A DNA stretch of 64,000 nt from Siderastrea radians (GCA_964017195.1 OZ024890.1:71483691-71547690); one strand, 5' to 3'. Positions 54,249-63,547 are shown, counted from the stretch's first letter. Made by a program: numbers and translations. The notes: a model not told the origin generated them from the letters alone.

Positions 54249-56920
54249 GCAGAAAACAACGCCTTTTTTAGCCTCTGGGAAGGCCAAAAATGGGGTTTTT
54301 CGCTAAGGATCGCACATATCGCGCTTTTCTACAGAAAAAACGTTTTTTTCTGATAGCCCCGAGGGATTTGCGTCATTATTAGGCCAGTGCGTAGCCGTGC
54401 GCAGCCTTGCGCAGTGAACAACACCTTTTTGAGCCTCTGGGAAGGCCAAAAATGGGGTCTTTTCGCTAAGGATCGCACATATCGCACTTTTCTACACAAT
54501 GAACTTTTTTTTCTGATAGCCCCGAGAGATTTGCGTTATTATTAGGACAGTGCGCAGCCTTGCGCAGCCTTGCGCAGTGAACAACACCTTTTTTAGCCTC
54601 TGGGAAGGCCAAAAATGAGGTTTTTTCGCTAAGGATCGCACATATCGCGCTTTTATACACAATAAACTTTTTTTTCTGATAGGTCCGAGGGATTTCCGTT
54701 ATTATTAGGCCAGTGCGCAGCCTTGCGCAGCCTTGCGCAGTGAACAACACCTTTTTTAGCCTCTGGGAAGGCCAAAAATGGGGTTTTTTCGCTAAGGATC
54801 GCACATATCGCGCTTTTCTACACAATAAACTTTTTTTTCTGATAGCCCCGAGGGATTTGCGTTATTATTAGGCCAGTGCGCAGCCTTGCGCAGTGAACAA
54901 CACATTTTTTAGCTTCTGGGAAGGCCAAAAATGGGGTTTTTTGCTAAGGATCGCACATATCGTGCTTTTCTACACAATAAACTTTCTTTTCTGATAGCCC
55001 CAAGGGATTTGCGATATTATTAGGCCAGTGCGCAGCCTTGCGCAGCCTTGCGTAGTGAACAACACCTTTTTTAGTCTCTGGGAAGGCCAAAAATGGGGTT
55101 TTTTCGCTAAGGATCGCACATATCGCGCTTTTCTACACAATAAACTTTTTTTTCTGATAGGTCCGAGGGATTTGCGTTATTACTAGGCCAGTGCGCAGCC
55201 TTGCGCAGCCTTGCGCAGTGAACAACACCTTTTTTAGCCTCTGGGAAGGCCAAAAATGAGGTTTTTTCGCTAAGGATCGCACATATCGCGCTTTTCTACA
55301 CAATAAACTTTAAAAAATGTGAGAGCCCCGAGGGATTTGCGCTATTATTAGGGCAGTGCGCAGCCTTGGGCAGCCTTGCGCAGCCTTGCGCAGCCTTGCG
55401 CAGCCTTGCGCAGCTTTGCGCAGACTTGCGCAGTGAACAACACCTTTTTTAGCCTCTGGGAAGGCCAAAAATGGGGTTTTTTCGCTAAGGATCGCACATA
55501 TCGCGCTTTTCTAAACAATAAACTTTTTTTTCTGATAGCCCGAGGGATTTGCCTTATTATTAGGGCAGTGCGCAGCCTTGCGCAGCCTTGCGCAGTAAAC
55601 AACACCTTTTTTAGCCTCTGGGAAGGGCAAAAATGGGGTTTTTTCGCTAAGGATCGCACATATCGCGCTTTTGTACACAATAAACTTTTTTTCTGATAGC
55701 CCCGAGGGTTTTGCGTTATTATTAGGCCAGTGCGCAGCCTTGCGCAGCCTTGCGCAGCCTTGCGCAGTGAACAACACCTTTCTTAGCCTCTGCGAAGGCC
55801 ACAAATGGGGTTTTTTCGTTAAGGATCGCCAGATATCGTTCTTTTTTTGACAATAAACTTATTTTTGCTTAGAGCCCCGAGGGATTTGCGTTATTATTAG
55901 GCCAGTGGGCAGCCTTGCGCAGCCTTGCACCGTGAACAACACCTTTTTTTAGCCTCTGGGAAGGCCAAAAATGGGGTTTTTTCGCTAAGGATCGCACATA
56001 TCGCGCTTTTCTACACAATAAACTTTTTTTAATGATATCCCCGAGTTATTTGATTTATTATTAGTCCAGTGCGCAGCCTTGCCCAGTGAAGAACACCTTT
56101 TTTACCCTCTGGGAAGGCCAAAAATAGGGTTTTTTCGCTAAGGATCGCACATATCGCGCTTTTCTACACAATAAACTTTTTTTCTGATAGCCACGAGGGA
56201 TTTGCGTTATTATTGGGCCAGTGGGCAGCCTTGAGCAGCCTTGCGCAGCCTTCCGCAGTGAACAACACCTTTTTTAGCCTCTGGGAAGGCCAAAAATGGG
56301 GTTTTTTCGCTAGGGATCGCACATATCGCGCTTTTCTACACAATAAACTTTTTTTCTGATAGCCCCGAGGCATTTGCGTTATTATTAGGCCAGTGCGCAG
56401 CCTTGCGCAGTGAACAACACCTTTTTTAGCCTCTCGGAAGGCCAAAATTGGGGTTTTTCGCTAAGGATCGCACATATCGCGCTTTTCTACACCATAAACT
56501 TTTTTTTCTGATAGCCACGAGGGATTTGCGTTATTATTAGGCCAGTGCGCAGCCTTGCGCAACCTTGCGCAGTGAACAACACCTTTTTTAGCCTCTGGGA
56601 AGGCCAAAAATGGGGTTTTTTCGCTAAGGACCGCACATATCGCGCTTTTCTACAGAAAAAACGTTTTTTTCTGATAGCCCCGAGGGATTTGCGTTATTAT
56701 TAGGCCAGTGCGCAGCCTTGCGCAGTGAACAACACCTTTTTTAGCCTCTGGGAAGACCAAAAATGGGGTTTTTTCGCTAAGGATCGCACATATCGCGCTT
56801 TTCTACAGAAAAAACTTTTTTTCTGATAGCCCCGAGGGATTTGCGTTATTATTAGGCCAGTGCGCAGCCTTGCGCAGTGAACAACACCTTTTTTAGCCTC
56901 TGGGAAGACCAAAAATGGGG
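54249..56920 (+). repeat. Nested repeat G, copy 1 in A2
   Basis: Counterpart of 40,891-44,010 with TTTAAAAAATGTGAGAG at 55,308 and GAGTTATTTGATTT at 56,039. The monomers matching 42.96-43.30 kb are lost. One private change is TATCGTTCTTTTTTTGACAA near 55.84 kb, in place of the usual TATCGCGCTTTTCTAGACAA. Confidence 0.8.
55361..55430 (+). repeat. 10-bp sub-repeat run, 7 units (longest)
   Basis: Seven consecutive 10-bp units: CAGCCTTGGG, four CAGCCTTGCG, CAGCTTTGCG and CAGACTTGCG. This is the longest run I found. Its A1 counterpart near 42.0 kb has five units, so the run changed length after the A duplication. Confidence 0.88.
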
Positions 56921-57697
56921 TTTTTTCGCTAAGGATCGCACATATCGCGCTTTTCTACACAATAAACTTTTTTTTCTGATAGCCACGAGAGATTTGCGTT
57001 ATTATTGGGCCAGTGGGCAGCCTTGAGCAGCCTTGCCCAGCCTTCCGCAGTGAACAACACCTTTTTTAGCCTCTGGGAAGGCCAAAAATGGGGTTTTTTC
57101 GCTAAGGATCGCACATATCGCGCTTTTCTACACAATAAACTTTTTTTCTGATAGCCCCGAGGGATTTGCGTTATTATTAGGCCAGTGCGCAGCCTTGCGC
57201 AGCCTTGCGCGGTGAACAACACCTTTTTTAGCCTCTGGGAAGGCCAAAAATGGGGTTTTTTCGCTAAGGATCGCACATATCGCGCTTTTCTACACAATAA
57301 ACTTTTTTTTCTGATAGCCCCGAGGGATTTGGGTTATTATTGGGCCAGTGCACAGCCTTGCGGAGCCTTGCGCAGTGAACAACACCTTTTTTAGCCTCTG
57401 GGAAGGCCAAAAATAGGGTTTTTTTGCTAAGGATCGCACATATCGCGCTTTTCTACACAATAAACTTTTTTTTCTGATAGCCCCGAGGGATTTCCGTTAT
57501 TATTGGGCCAGTGCACAGCCTTGCGGAGCCTTGTGCAGTAAACAACACCTTTTTTAGCCTCTGGGAAGGCCAAAAATGGGGTTTTTTTGCTAAGGATCGC
57601 ACATATCGCGCTTTTCTACACAATAAACTTTTTTTTCTGATAGCCCCGAGGGATTTGCGTTATTATTAGGATAGTGCGCAGCCTTGCGCAGCCTTGC

Positions 57698-60200
57698 GCA
57701 GAAAACAACGCCTTTTTTAGCCTCTGGGAAGGCCAAAAATGGGGTTTTTCGCTAAGGATCGCACATATCGCGCTTTTCTACAGAAAAAACGTTTTTTTCT
57801 GATAGCCCCGAGGGATTTGCGTCATTATTAGGCCAGTGCGTAGCCTTGCGCAGCCTTGCGCAGTGAACAACACCTTTTTGAGCCTCTGGGAAGGCCAAAA
57901 ATGGGGTCTTTTCGCTAAGGATCGCACATGTCGCACTTTTCTACACAAGGAACTTTTTTTTCTGATAGCCCCGAGGGATTTGCGTTATTATTAGGCCAGT
58001 GCGCAGCCTTGCGCAGCCTTGCGCAGTGAACAACACCTTTTTTAGCCTCTGGGAAGGCCAAAAATGAGGTTTTTTCGCTAAGGATCGCACATATCGCGCT
58101 TTTATACACAATAAACGTTTTTTTCTGATAGGTCCGAGGGATTTCCGTTATTATTAGGCCAGTGCGCAGCCTTGCGCAGCCTTGCGCAGTGAACAACACC
58201 TTTTTTAGCCTCTGGGAAGGCCAAAAATGGGGTTTTTTCGCTAAGGATCGCACATATCGCGCTTTTCTACACAATAAACTTTTTTTTCTGATAGCCCCGA
58301 GGGATTTGCGTTATTATTAGGCCAGTGCGCAGCCTTGAGCAGTGAACAACACATTTTTTAGCCTCTGGGAAGGCCAAAAATGGGGTTTTTTGCTAAGGAT
58401 CGCACATATCGTGCTTTTCTACACAATAAACTTTCTTTTCTGATAGCCCCAAGGGATTTGCGATATTATTAGGCCAGTGCGCAGCCTTGCGCAGCCTTGC
58501 GTAGTGAACAACACCTTTTTTAGCCTCTGGGAAGGCCAAAAATGGGGTTTTTTCGCTAAGGATTGCACATATCGCGCTTTTCTACACAATAAACTTTTTT
58601 TTCTGATAGGTCCGAGGGATTTGCGTTATTACTAGGCCAGTGCGCAGCCTTGCGCAGCCTTGCGCAGTGAACAACACCTTTTTTAGCCTCTGGGAAGGCC
58701 AAAAATGAGGTTTTTTCGCTAAGGATCGCACATATCGCGCTTTTCTACACAATAAACTTTAAAAAATGTGAGAGCCCCGAGGGATTTGCGTTATTATTAG
58801 GGCAGTGCGCAGCCTTGGGCAGCCTTGCGCAGCCTTGCGCAGCCTTGCGCAGCTTTGCGCAGACTTGCGCAGTGAACAACACCTTTTTTAGCCTCTGGGA
58901 AGGCCAAAAATGGGGTTTTTTCGCTAGGGATCGCACATATCGCGCTTTTCTACACAATAAACTTTTTTTAATGATATCCCCGAGTTATTTGAGTTATTAT
59001 TAGTCCAGTGCGCAGCCTTGCCCAGTGAAGAACACCTTTTTTACCCTCTGGGAAGGCCAAAAATAGGGTTTTTTCGCTAAGGATCGCACATATCGCGCTT
59101 TTCTACACAATAAACTTTTTTTTCTGATAGCCACGAGGGATTTGCGTTATTATTGGGCCAGTGGGCAGCCTTGAGCAGCCTTGCGCAGCCTTCCGCAGTG
59201 AACAACACCTTTTTTAGCCTCTGGGAAGGCCAAAAATGGGGTTTTTTCGCTAGGGATCGCACATATCGCGCTTTTCTACACAATAAACTTTTTTTCTGAT
59301 AGCCCCGAGGCATTTGCGTTATTATTAGGCCAGTGCGCAGCCTTGCGCAGCCTTGCACAGTGATCAACACCTTTTTTAGCCTCTGGGAAGGCCAAAAATG
59401 GGGTTTTTTAGCTAAGGATCGCACATATCGCGCTTTTCTACACAATAAACGTTTTTTCTGATAGCCCCGAGGGATTTGCGTTATTTTTAGGCCAGTGGGC
59501 AGCCTTGCCCAGCCTTGCACAGTGAACAACACCTTTTTTAGCCTCTGGGACGGCCAAAAATGGGTTTTTTTTGCTAAGGATCGCACATATCGCGCTTTTC
59601 TACACAATAAACTTTTTTTCTGATATCCCCGAGGGATTTGCGTTATTATTAGGCCAGTGCGCAGCCTTGCGCAGTGAACAACACCTTTTTTAGCCTCTCG
59701 GAAGGCCAAAATTGGGGTTTTTCGCTAAGGATCGCACATATCGCGCTTTTCTACACCATAAACTTTTTTTTCTGATAGCCCCGAGCGATTTGCGTTATTA
59801 TTAGGTTAGTGCGCAGCCTTGCGCAACCTTGCGCAGTGAACAACACCTTTTTTAGCTTCTGGGAAGGCCAAAAATGGGGTTTTTTCGCTAGGGATCGCAC
59901 ATATCGCGCTTTTCTACACAATAAACTTTTTTTTCTGATAGCCTTGAGGGATTTGCGTTATTATTAGGACAGTGCGCAGCCTTGCGCAGCCTTGCGCAGC
60001 CTTGCGCAGTGAACAACACCTTTTTTAGCCTCTGGGAAGGCCAAAAATGGGGTTTTTTCGCTAAGGATCGCACATATCGCGCTTTTCTACAGAAAAAACT
60101 TTTTTTCTGATAGCCCTGAGGGATTTGCGTTATTATTAGGCCAGTGCGCAGCCTTACGCAGTGAACAACACCTTTTTTAGCCTCTGGGAAGACCAAAAAT
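57698..60200 (+). repeat. Nested repeat G, copy 2 in A2
   Basis: Counterpart of 44,787-47,620, with TTTAAAAAATGTGAGAG at 58,757 and GAGTTATTTGAG at 58,978. The two monomers between these markers in A1 (about 46.0-46.3 kb) are missing. The spacing between the two G starts is 3,449 bp here against 3,896 bp in A1. Confidence 0.8.
58810..58869 (+). repeat. 10-bp sub-repeat run, 6 units
   Basis: Six units, again opening with CAGCCTTGGG and closing with CAGCTTTGCG and CAGACTTGCG. It lies in the fourth copy of the TTTAAAAAATGTGAGAG monomer. Confidence 0.85.
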
Positions 60201-61052
60201 GGGGTTTTTTCGCTATGGATCGCACATATCGCGCTTTTCTACACAATAAACTTTTTTTTCTGATAGCCCCAAGGGATGTGCGTTATTATTAGGCCAGTGG
60301 ACAGCCTTGCACAGTCTTGCGCAGTGAACAACACCTTTTTTAGCCTCTGGGATGGCCAAAAATGGGGTTTTTTCGCTAAGGATTGCACATATCGCGCTTT
60401 TCTACACAATAAACTTTTTTTTCTGATAGTCCCGAGGGATTTGCGTTATTATTAGGCCAGTGCGCAATCTTGCGCAGCCTTGCGCAGTGAACAACACCTT
60501 TTTTAGCCTCTAAGAAGGCCGAAAATGGGGTTTTTTCGCTGAGGATCGCACATATCGCGCTTTTCTACACAATAAACTTTTTTTCTGATAGCCCCGAGGG
60601 ATTTGCGTTATTATTAGGCCAGTGCACAGCCTTGCCCAGACTTGGGCAGTGAACAACTCCTTTTTTAGCCTCTGGGAAGGCCAAAAATGGGGTTTTTTCG
60701 CTAAGGATCGCACATATCGCGCTTTTCTACACAATAAACTTTTTTTCTTATAGCCCCGAGGGATTTCCGTAATTATTGGGCCAGTGCGCAGCCTTGCGCA
60801 GCCTTGTGCAGCCTTGCGCAGTGAACAACACCTTTTTTAGCTTCTGGGAAGGCCAAAAATGGGGTTTTTTTGCGAAGGATCGCACATATCGCGCTTTTCT
60901 ACACAATAAACTTTTTTTTCTGATAGCCGCGAGGGATTTGCGTTATTATTAGGCCAGTGCGCAGCCTTGCACAGCCTTGCGCAGTGAACAACACCTTTTT
61001 TAGCCTCTGGGAAGGCCAAAAATGGGGTTTTTACGCTAAGGATCGCACATAT

Positions 61053-61215
61053 CGCGCTTTTCTACACAATAAACTTTTTTTTCTGATAGCCCCGAGGGAT
61101 TTGCGTTATTATTAGGCCAGTGCGCAGCCTTGCGCAGCCTTGCGCAGTGAACAACACCTTTTTTAGCCTCTGGGAAGGCCAAAAATGGGGTTTTTTCGCT
61201 AAGGATCGCACATAT
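61053..61215 (+). repeat. Representative 163-bp satellite monomer
   Basis: This copy is essentially the consensus and serves as a reference unit. CGCGC starts at 61,053 and the next CGCGC at 61,216, giving a 163-bp period. It contains AATAAA, a T8 tract, two full CAGCCTTGCG sub-repeats and two T6 tracts, all T-rich on the plus strand. A T7 variant gives 162 bp; loss or gain of one sub-repeat gives 153 or 173 bp. Confidence 0.95.
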
Positions 61216-61741
61216 CGCGCTTTTCTACACAATAAACTTTTTTTTCTGATAGGTCCGAGGGATTTGCGTTATTACTAGGCCAGTGCGCAGCCTTGCGCAG
61301 CCTTGCGCAGTGAACAACACCTTTTTTAGCCTCTGGGAAGGCCAAAAATGGGGTTTTTTCGCTAAGGATCGCACATATCGCGCTTTTCTACACAATAAAC
61401 CTTTTATCTGATAGCCCCGAGGGATTTGCGTTATTATTAGGCCAGTGCGCAGCCTTGCGCAGCCTTGCGCAGCTTTGCGCAGACTTGCGCAGTGAACAAC
61501 ACCTTTTTTAGCCTCTGGGAAGGCCAAAAATGGGGTTTTTTCGCTAAGGATCGCACATATCGCGCTTTTCTAAACAATAAACTTTTTTTCTGATAGCCCG
61601 AGGGATTTGCCTTATTATTAGGGCAGTGCGCCGCCTTGCGCAGCCTTGCGCAGTGAACAACACCTTTTTTAGCCTCTGGGAAGGCCAAAAATAGGGTTTT
61701 TCCGCTAAGGATCGCAGATATCGCGCTTTTCTACACAATAA

Positions 61742-61887
61742 ACTTATTTTTGCTTATAGCCCCGAGGGATTTGCGTTGTTATTAGGCCAGTGCGCAGCCT
61801 TGCGCAGCCTTGTGCAGTGAACAACACCTTTTTTAGCCTCTGGGAAGGCCAAAAATCGTTTTTTTTTTCGCTAAGGATCGCATATAT
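61742..61887 (+). repeat. Junction module J, shortened copy J4
   Basis: Starts with ACTTATTTTTGCTTATAGCC and reaches GCATATAT in about 146 bp, against about 325 bp elsewhere. It is missing one monomer: the TTGTTATTAGG of the second unit now follows the first marker directly. A simple one-monomer deletion explains it. Confidence 0.8.
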
Positions 61888-62040
61888 CGCGCTTTTCTAC
61901 ACAATAAACTTTTTTTTCTGATAGCCCCGAAGGATTTGCGTTATTATTAGGCTAGTGCACAGCCTTGCGCAGCCTTGCGCAGTGAACAACACCCTTTTTA
62001 GCCTCTGGGAAGGCCAAAAATGGGTTTTTTCGCTAAGAAT
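61869..62040 (+). repeat. Start of a third A-block copy
   Basis: After J4 the sequence has TTAGGCTAGTGC and AACAACACCCTTTTTAGCC, as at the starts of A1 (36.37 kb) and A2 (49.56 kb). Agreement fades within about one monomer, so this is either a diverged or a truncated third copy. Confidence 0.6.
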
Positions 62041-62406
62041 CGCACATATCGCGCTTTTCTACACAATAAACTTTTTTTTCTGATAGCCCCGAGTTATTTG
62101 CGTTATTATTAGGCCTGTGCGTAGCCTTGCGCAGCCTTGCGCAGTGAACAACACCTTTTTTAGCCTCTGGGAAGGCCAAAAATGGGGTTTTTTCGCTAAG
62201 GATCGTACATATCGCGCTTTTCTACACAATAAACTTTTTTTTCTGATAGCCCCGAGGGATATGCGTTATTATTAGGCCAGTGGGCAGCCTTGCGCAGCCT
62301 TGCACAGTGAACAACACCTTTTTTTAGCCTCTGGGAAGGCCAAAAATGGGGTTTTTTCGCTAAGGATCGCACATATCGCGCTTTTCTACACAATAAACTT
62401 TTTTTT

Positions 62407-62559
62407 CCGATATCCCCGAGTTATTTGAGTTATTATTAGTCCAGTGCGCAGCCTTGCCCAGTGAAGAACACCTTTTTTACCCACTGGGAAGGCCAAAAAT
62501 AGGGTTTTTTCGCTAAGGATCGCACATATCGCGCTTTTCTACACAATAAACTTTTTTTT
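62407..62559 (+). repeat. Short 153-bp monomer, first of an identical pair
   Basis: A GAGTTATTTGAG / TTAGTCCAGTGC / GAAGAACACC / TACCCACTGGG monomer with only one sub-repeat unit, so 153 bp long. It is identical base for base to the next 153 bp. Related single copies lie near 42.65, 46.41, 56.04 and 58.98 kb but have TACCCTCTGGG and AATGATATCC. Confidence 0.9.
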
Positions 62560-62712
62560 CCGATATCCCCGAGTTATTTGAGTTATTATTAGTCCAGTGC
62601 GCAGCCTTGCCCAGTGAAGAACACCTTTTTTACCCACTGGGAAGGCCAAAAATAGGGTTTTTTCGCTAAGGATCGCACATATCGCGCTTTTCTACACAAT
62701 AAACTTTTTTTT
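62560..62712 (+). repeat. Short 153-bp monomer, second of an identical pair
   Basis: Exact repeat of 62,407-62,559. It is followed by a GATAGCCACGAGGG monomer, as in the other copies of this subtype. The transposon interrupts that next monomer 29 bp further on. Confidence 0.9.
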
Positions 62713-62736
62713 CTGATAGCCACGAGGGATTTGCGT

Positions 62737-62741
62737 TATTA
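62737..62741 (+). repeat. Target-site duplication TATTA, left
   Basis: TATTA directly before the left inverted repeat, inside the TTATTATT stretch of the monomer. An identical TATTA follows the right inverted repeat. Uninterrupted monomers have the sequence only once in this alignment. Confidence 0.8.
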
Positions 62742-62781
62742 GGGACTTTAAGATACGGTGACTACGGACTACGGACTACGG
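62742..62781 (+). repeat. Left terminal inverted repeat (40 bp)
   Basis: Starts GGGACTTTAAGATACGGTGA and ends with three tandem ACTACGG heptamers. It pairs with 63,503-63,542 at 39 of 40 positions; the one mismatch is at position 25 (G here, A in the right repeat read inward). Confidence 0.93.
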
Positions 62782-63429
62782 TTGGACGCGCGTTTTTCTT
62801 TGGCTGAAACACTGGGCCGACTACACAACGAGTGGCGCGAAAATGCGAAGTTAAGACAGCAGACTACAGACAACAGACTACGAACGAAGAGCGAAGGTCA
62901 ACTCTACACTAAACAGACACAAAATCTCTTTTAAAAAGATTCGAGATGCTCTGGTTTTGATTTGTAATCGTCGCACTGCAATTCAAAATGCAATTGCACG
63001 TGAGGCTTGCGTGGAAGCTTAATCAAATTTTCAGGGCTCGCTTTTCAAATTACTTCGCTTGCAAAACTACTTCAGAAGCAAATTTGACATATTTTACTAA
63101 ATTGATTACTTCTCAACTTGAAGGGAAGCCATTTGTGTCTAGAAAGAGCACAGAGAAGAGTTGATATTACAAGCTATATTCAAAGCATCAAATTTAATTT
63201 CATTCTGGAAAACAACGCGGCGGTCAAAATCAGTAAACAAAGTAAGCCGTACATTTTTCGCTGTTCTGAGTTCATAAGCACTTGAAATTGTTCCAAATGC
63301 GTACCGGTTTGTAGTTCAAGCGTTACAGTACAAGAAAACCTCATTTTTCTAACTTTAGACCACTTTTTCATACCATCTTCAGTTCCTCGTACTACACCAC
63401 GCTGTACTACGTGAAATCCTTCCACTACG

Positions 63430-63453
63430 CACCGTCGTGAGCTTGCGACGGTG
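63430..63453. other. Perfect 8-bp hairpin inside the transposon
   Basis: CACCGTCG, an 8-base loop TGAGCTTG, then CGACGGTG. The stem is perfect and GC-rich in an otherwise AT-rich interior, about 50 bp inward of the right inverted repeat. It might be a transposase-binding or structural element, but one short hairpin could also arise by chance. Confidence 0.5.
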
Positions 63454-63502
63454 GGGACAACAGAACACATATGTCTCGTCCCAGTCCTAAAGTACCTCCC
63501 GT

Positions 63503-63542
63503 CCGTAGTCCGTAGTCTGTAGTCACCGTATCTTAAAGTCCC
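63503..63542 (-). repeat. Right terminal inverted repeat (40 bp)
   Basis: Inverse complement of the left repeat with one mismatch, which turns the first ACTACGG heptamer into ACTACAG. Similarity ends at base 40; inward of that, TTGGAC (left) and ACGGGA (right) differ. Confidence 0.93.
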
Positions 63543-63547
63543 TATTA
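63543..63547 (+). repeat. Target-site duplication TATTA, right
   Basis: TATTA directly after the right inverted repeat, continuing as TTGGGCCAGTGGGC. A two-base TA duplication is also formally possible, because the target is a TTA microsatellite, but it would need an extra TTA in the empty site. Confidence 0.8.

Larger units (their letters stand above)
49478..61868 (+). repeat. Higher-order block A, copy 2 (12,391 bp)
   Basis: Tandem copy of 36,293-49,477, about 0.8 kb shorter. Most of the loss lies in two places: near 56.4 kb, where about three monomers present at 42.96-43.30 kb are missing, and near 58.9 kb, where about two present at 46.0-46.3 kb are missing. Local gains near 54.0-54.2 kb partly offset this. 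The closing J module is also shortened. Confidence 0.87.
1..62741 (+). repeat. Satellite array, ~163-bp monomer, left part
   Basis: The same ~163-bp unit repeats head to tail across this whole interval, always in one orientation. Each unit carries, in order, CGCGCTTTTCTACACAATAA, a T7-T8 run, GATAGCCCCGAGGGATTTGC, TTATTATTAGGCC, one to seven copies of CAGCCTTGCG, GTGAACAACACC, T6, AGCCTCTGGGAAGGCC, AAAAATGGGG, T6 and CGCTAAGGATCGCACATAT. The consensus has 76 G+C in 163 (about 47%) and 9 CpG, close to the number expected from base composition. No start-to-stop gene, tRNA, rRNA or recognisable coding domain was found. Monomers outside the named blocks (about 1.44-9.8, 15.7-21.07 and 25.3-26.2 kb) are diverged single copies. 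A length near one nucleosome plus linker is typical of centromeric or heterochromatic satellites. The chromosomal location is an inference; I do not recognise the family. Confidence 0.98.
62742..63542. mobile_element. Non-autonomous DNA transposon (MITE-like), 801 bp
   Basis: A single 801-bp block unrelated to the satellite interrupts one monomer. It begins GGGACTTTAAGATACGG and ends with the inverse complement. The terminal inverted repeats are 40 bp with 39 matches, and the element is flanked by a 5-bp direct duplication, TATTA. Removing the element and one TATTA restores the exact monomer sequence found, for example, at 59,131-59,160. The interior is AT-rich and holds no transposase. Its longest open frame (minus strand, 63,180-63,470, 96 codons) matches nothing I know. 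The element therefore needs a transposase from elsewhere. The superfamily is unclear: a 5-bp duplication is not the usual Tc1/mariner TA, PIF/Harbinger TWA or hAT 8 bp. I see no second copy in the window. Confidence 0.9.

Noticed and set aside
61160..61180. GCCT CTGGGA AGGC hairpin in each monomer
   Set aside because: The stem is only four base pairs and is often broken by variants, too weak to propose as a structural element.
61191..61215. CENP-B box in the TTTTCGCTAAGGATCGCAC part of the monomer
   Set aside because: TTCG fits, but the required central A is G and three of the four bases of CGGG differ, so it does not meet the core consensus.
61053..61215. AATAAA in each monomer as a functional gene 3' end
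   Set aside because: No gene lies upstream and the hexamer recurs in hundreds of copies. It is noted only as a possible influence on array transcription.
1..62741. CRISPR-like array of repeats and spacers
   Set aside because: The entire 163-bp unit is repeated, with no unique spacers between short repeats and no cas genes. This is a classic satellite.
63180..63470. 96-codon minus-strand frame inside the transposon with a hydrophobic stretch near its C-terminus
   Set aside because: It is short, has no transposase motif or recognisable family, and lies in an AT-rich element where a chance frame of this length is plausible.
62742..63542. Assignment of the transposon to Tc1/mariner or PIF/Harbinger
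   Set aside because: TA or TTA duplications do not restore the empty site as exactly as the 5-bp TATTA does, and no transposase is present to decide.
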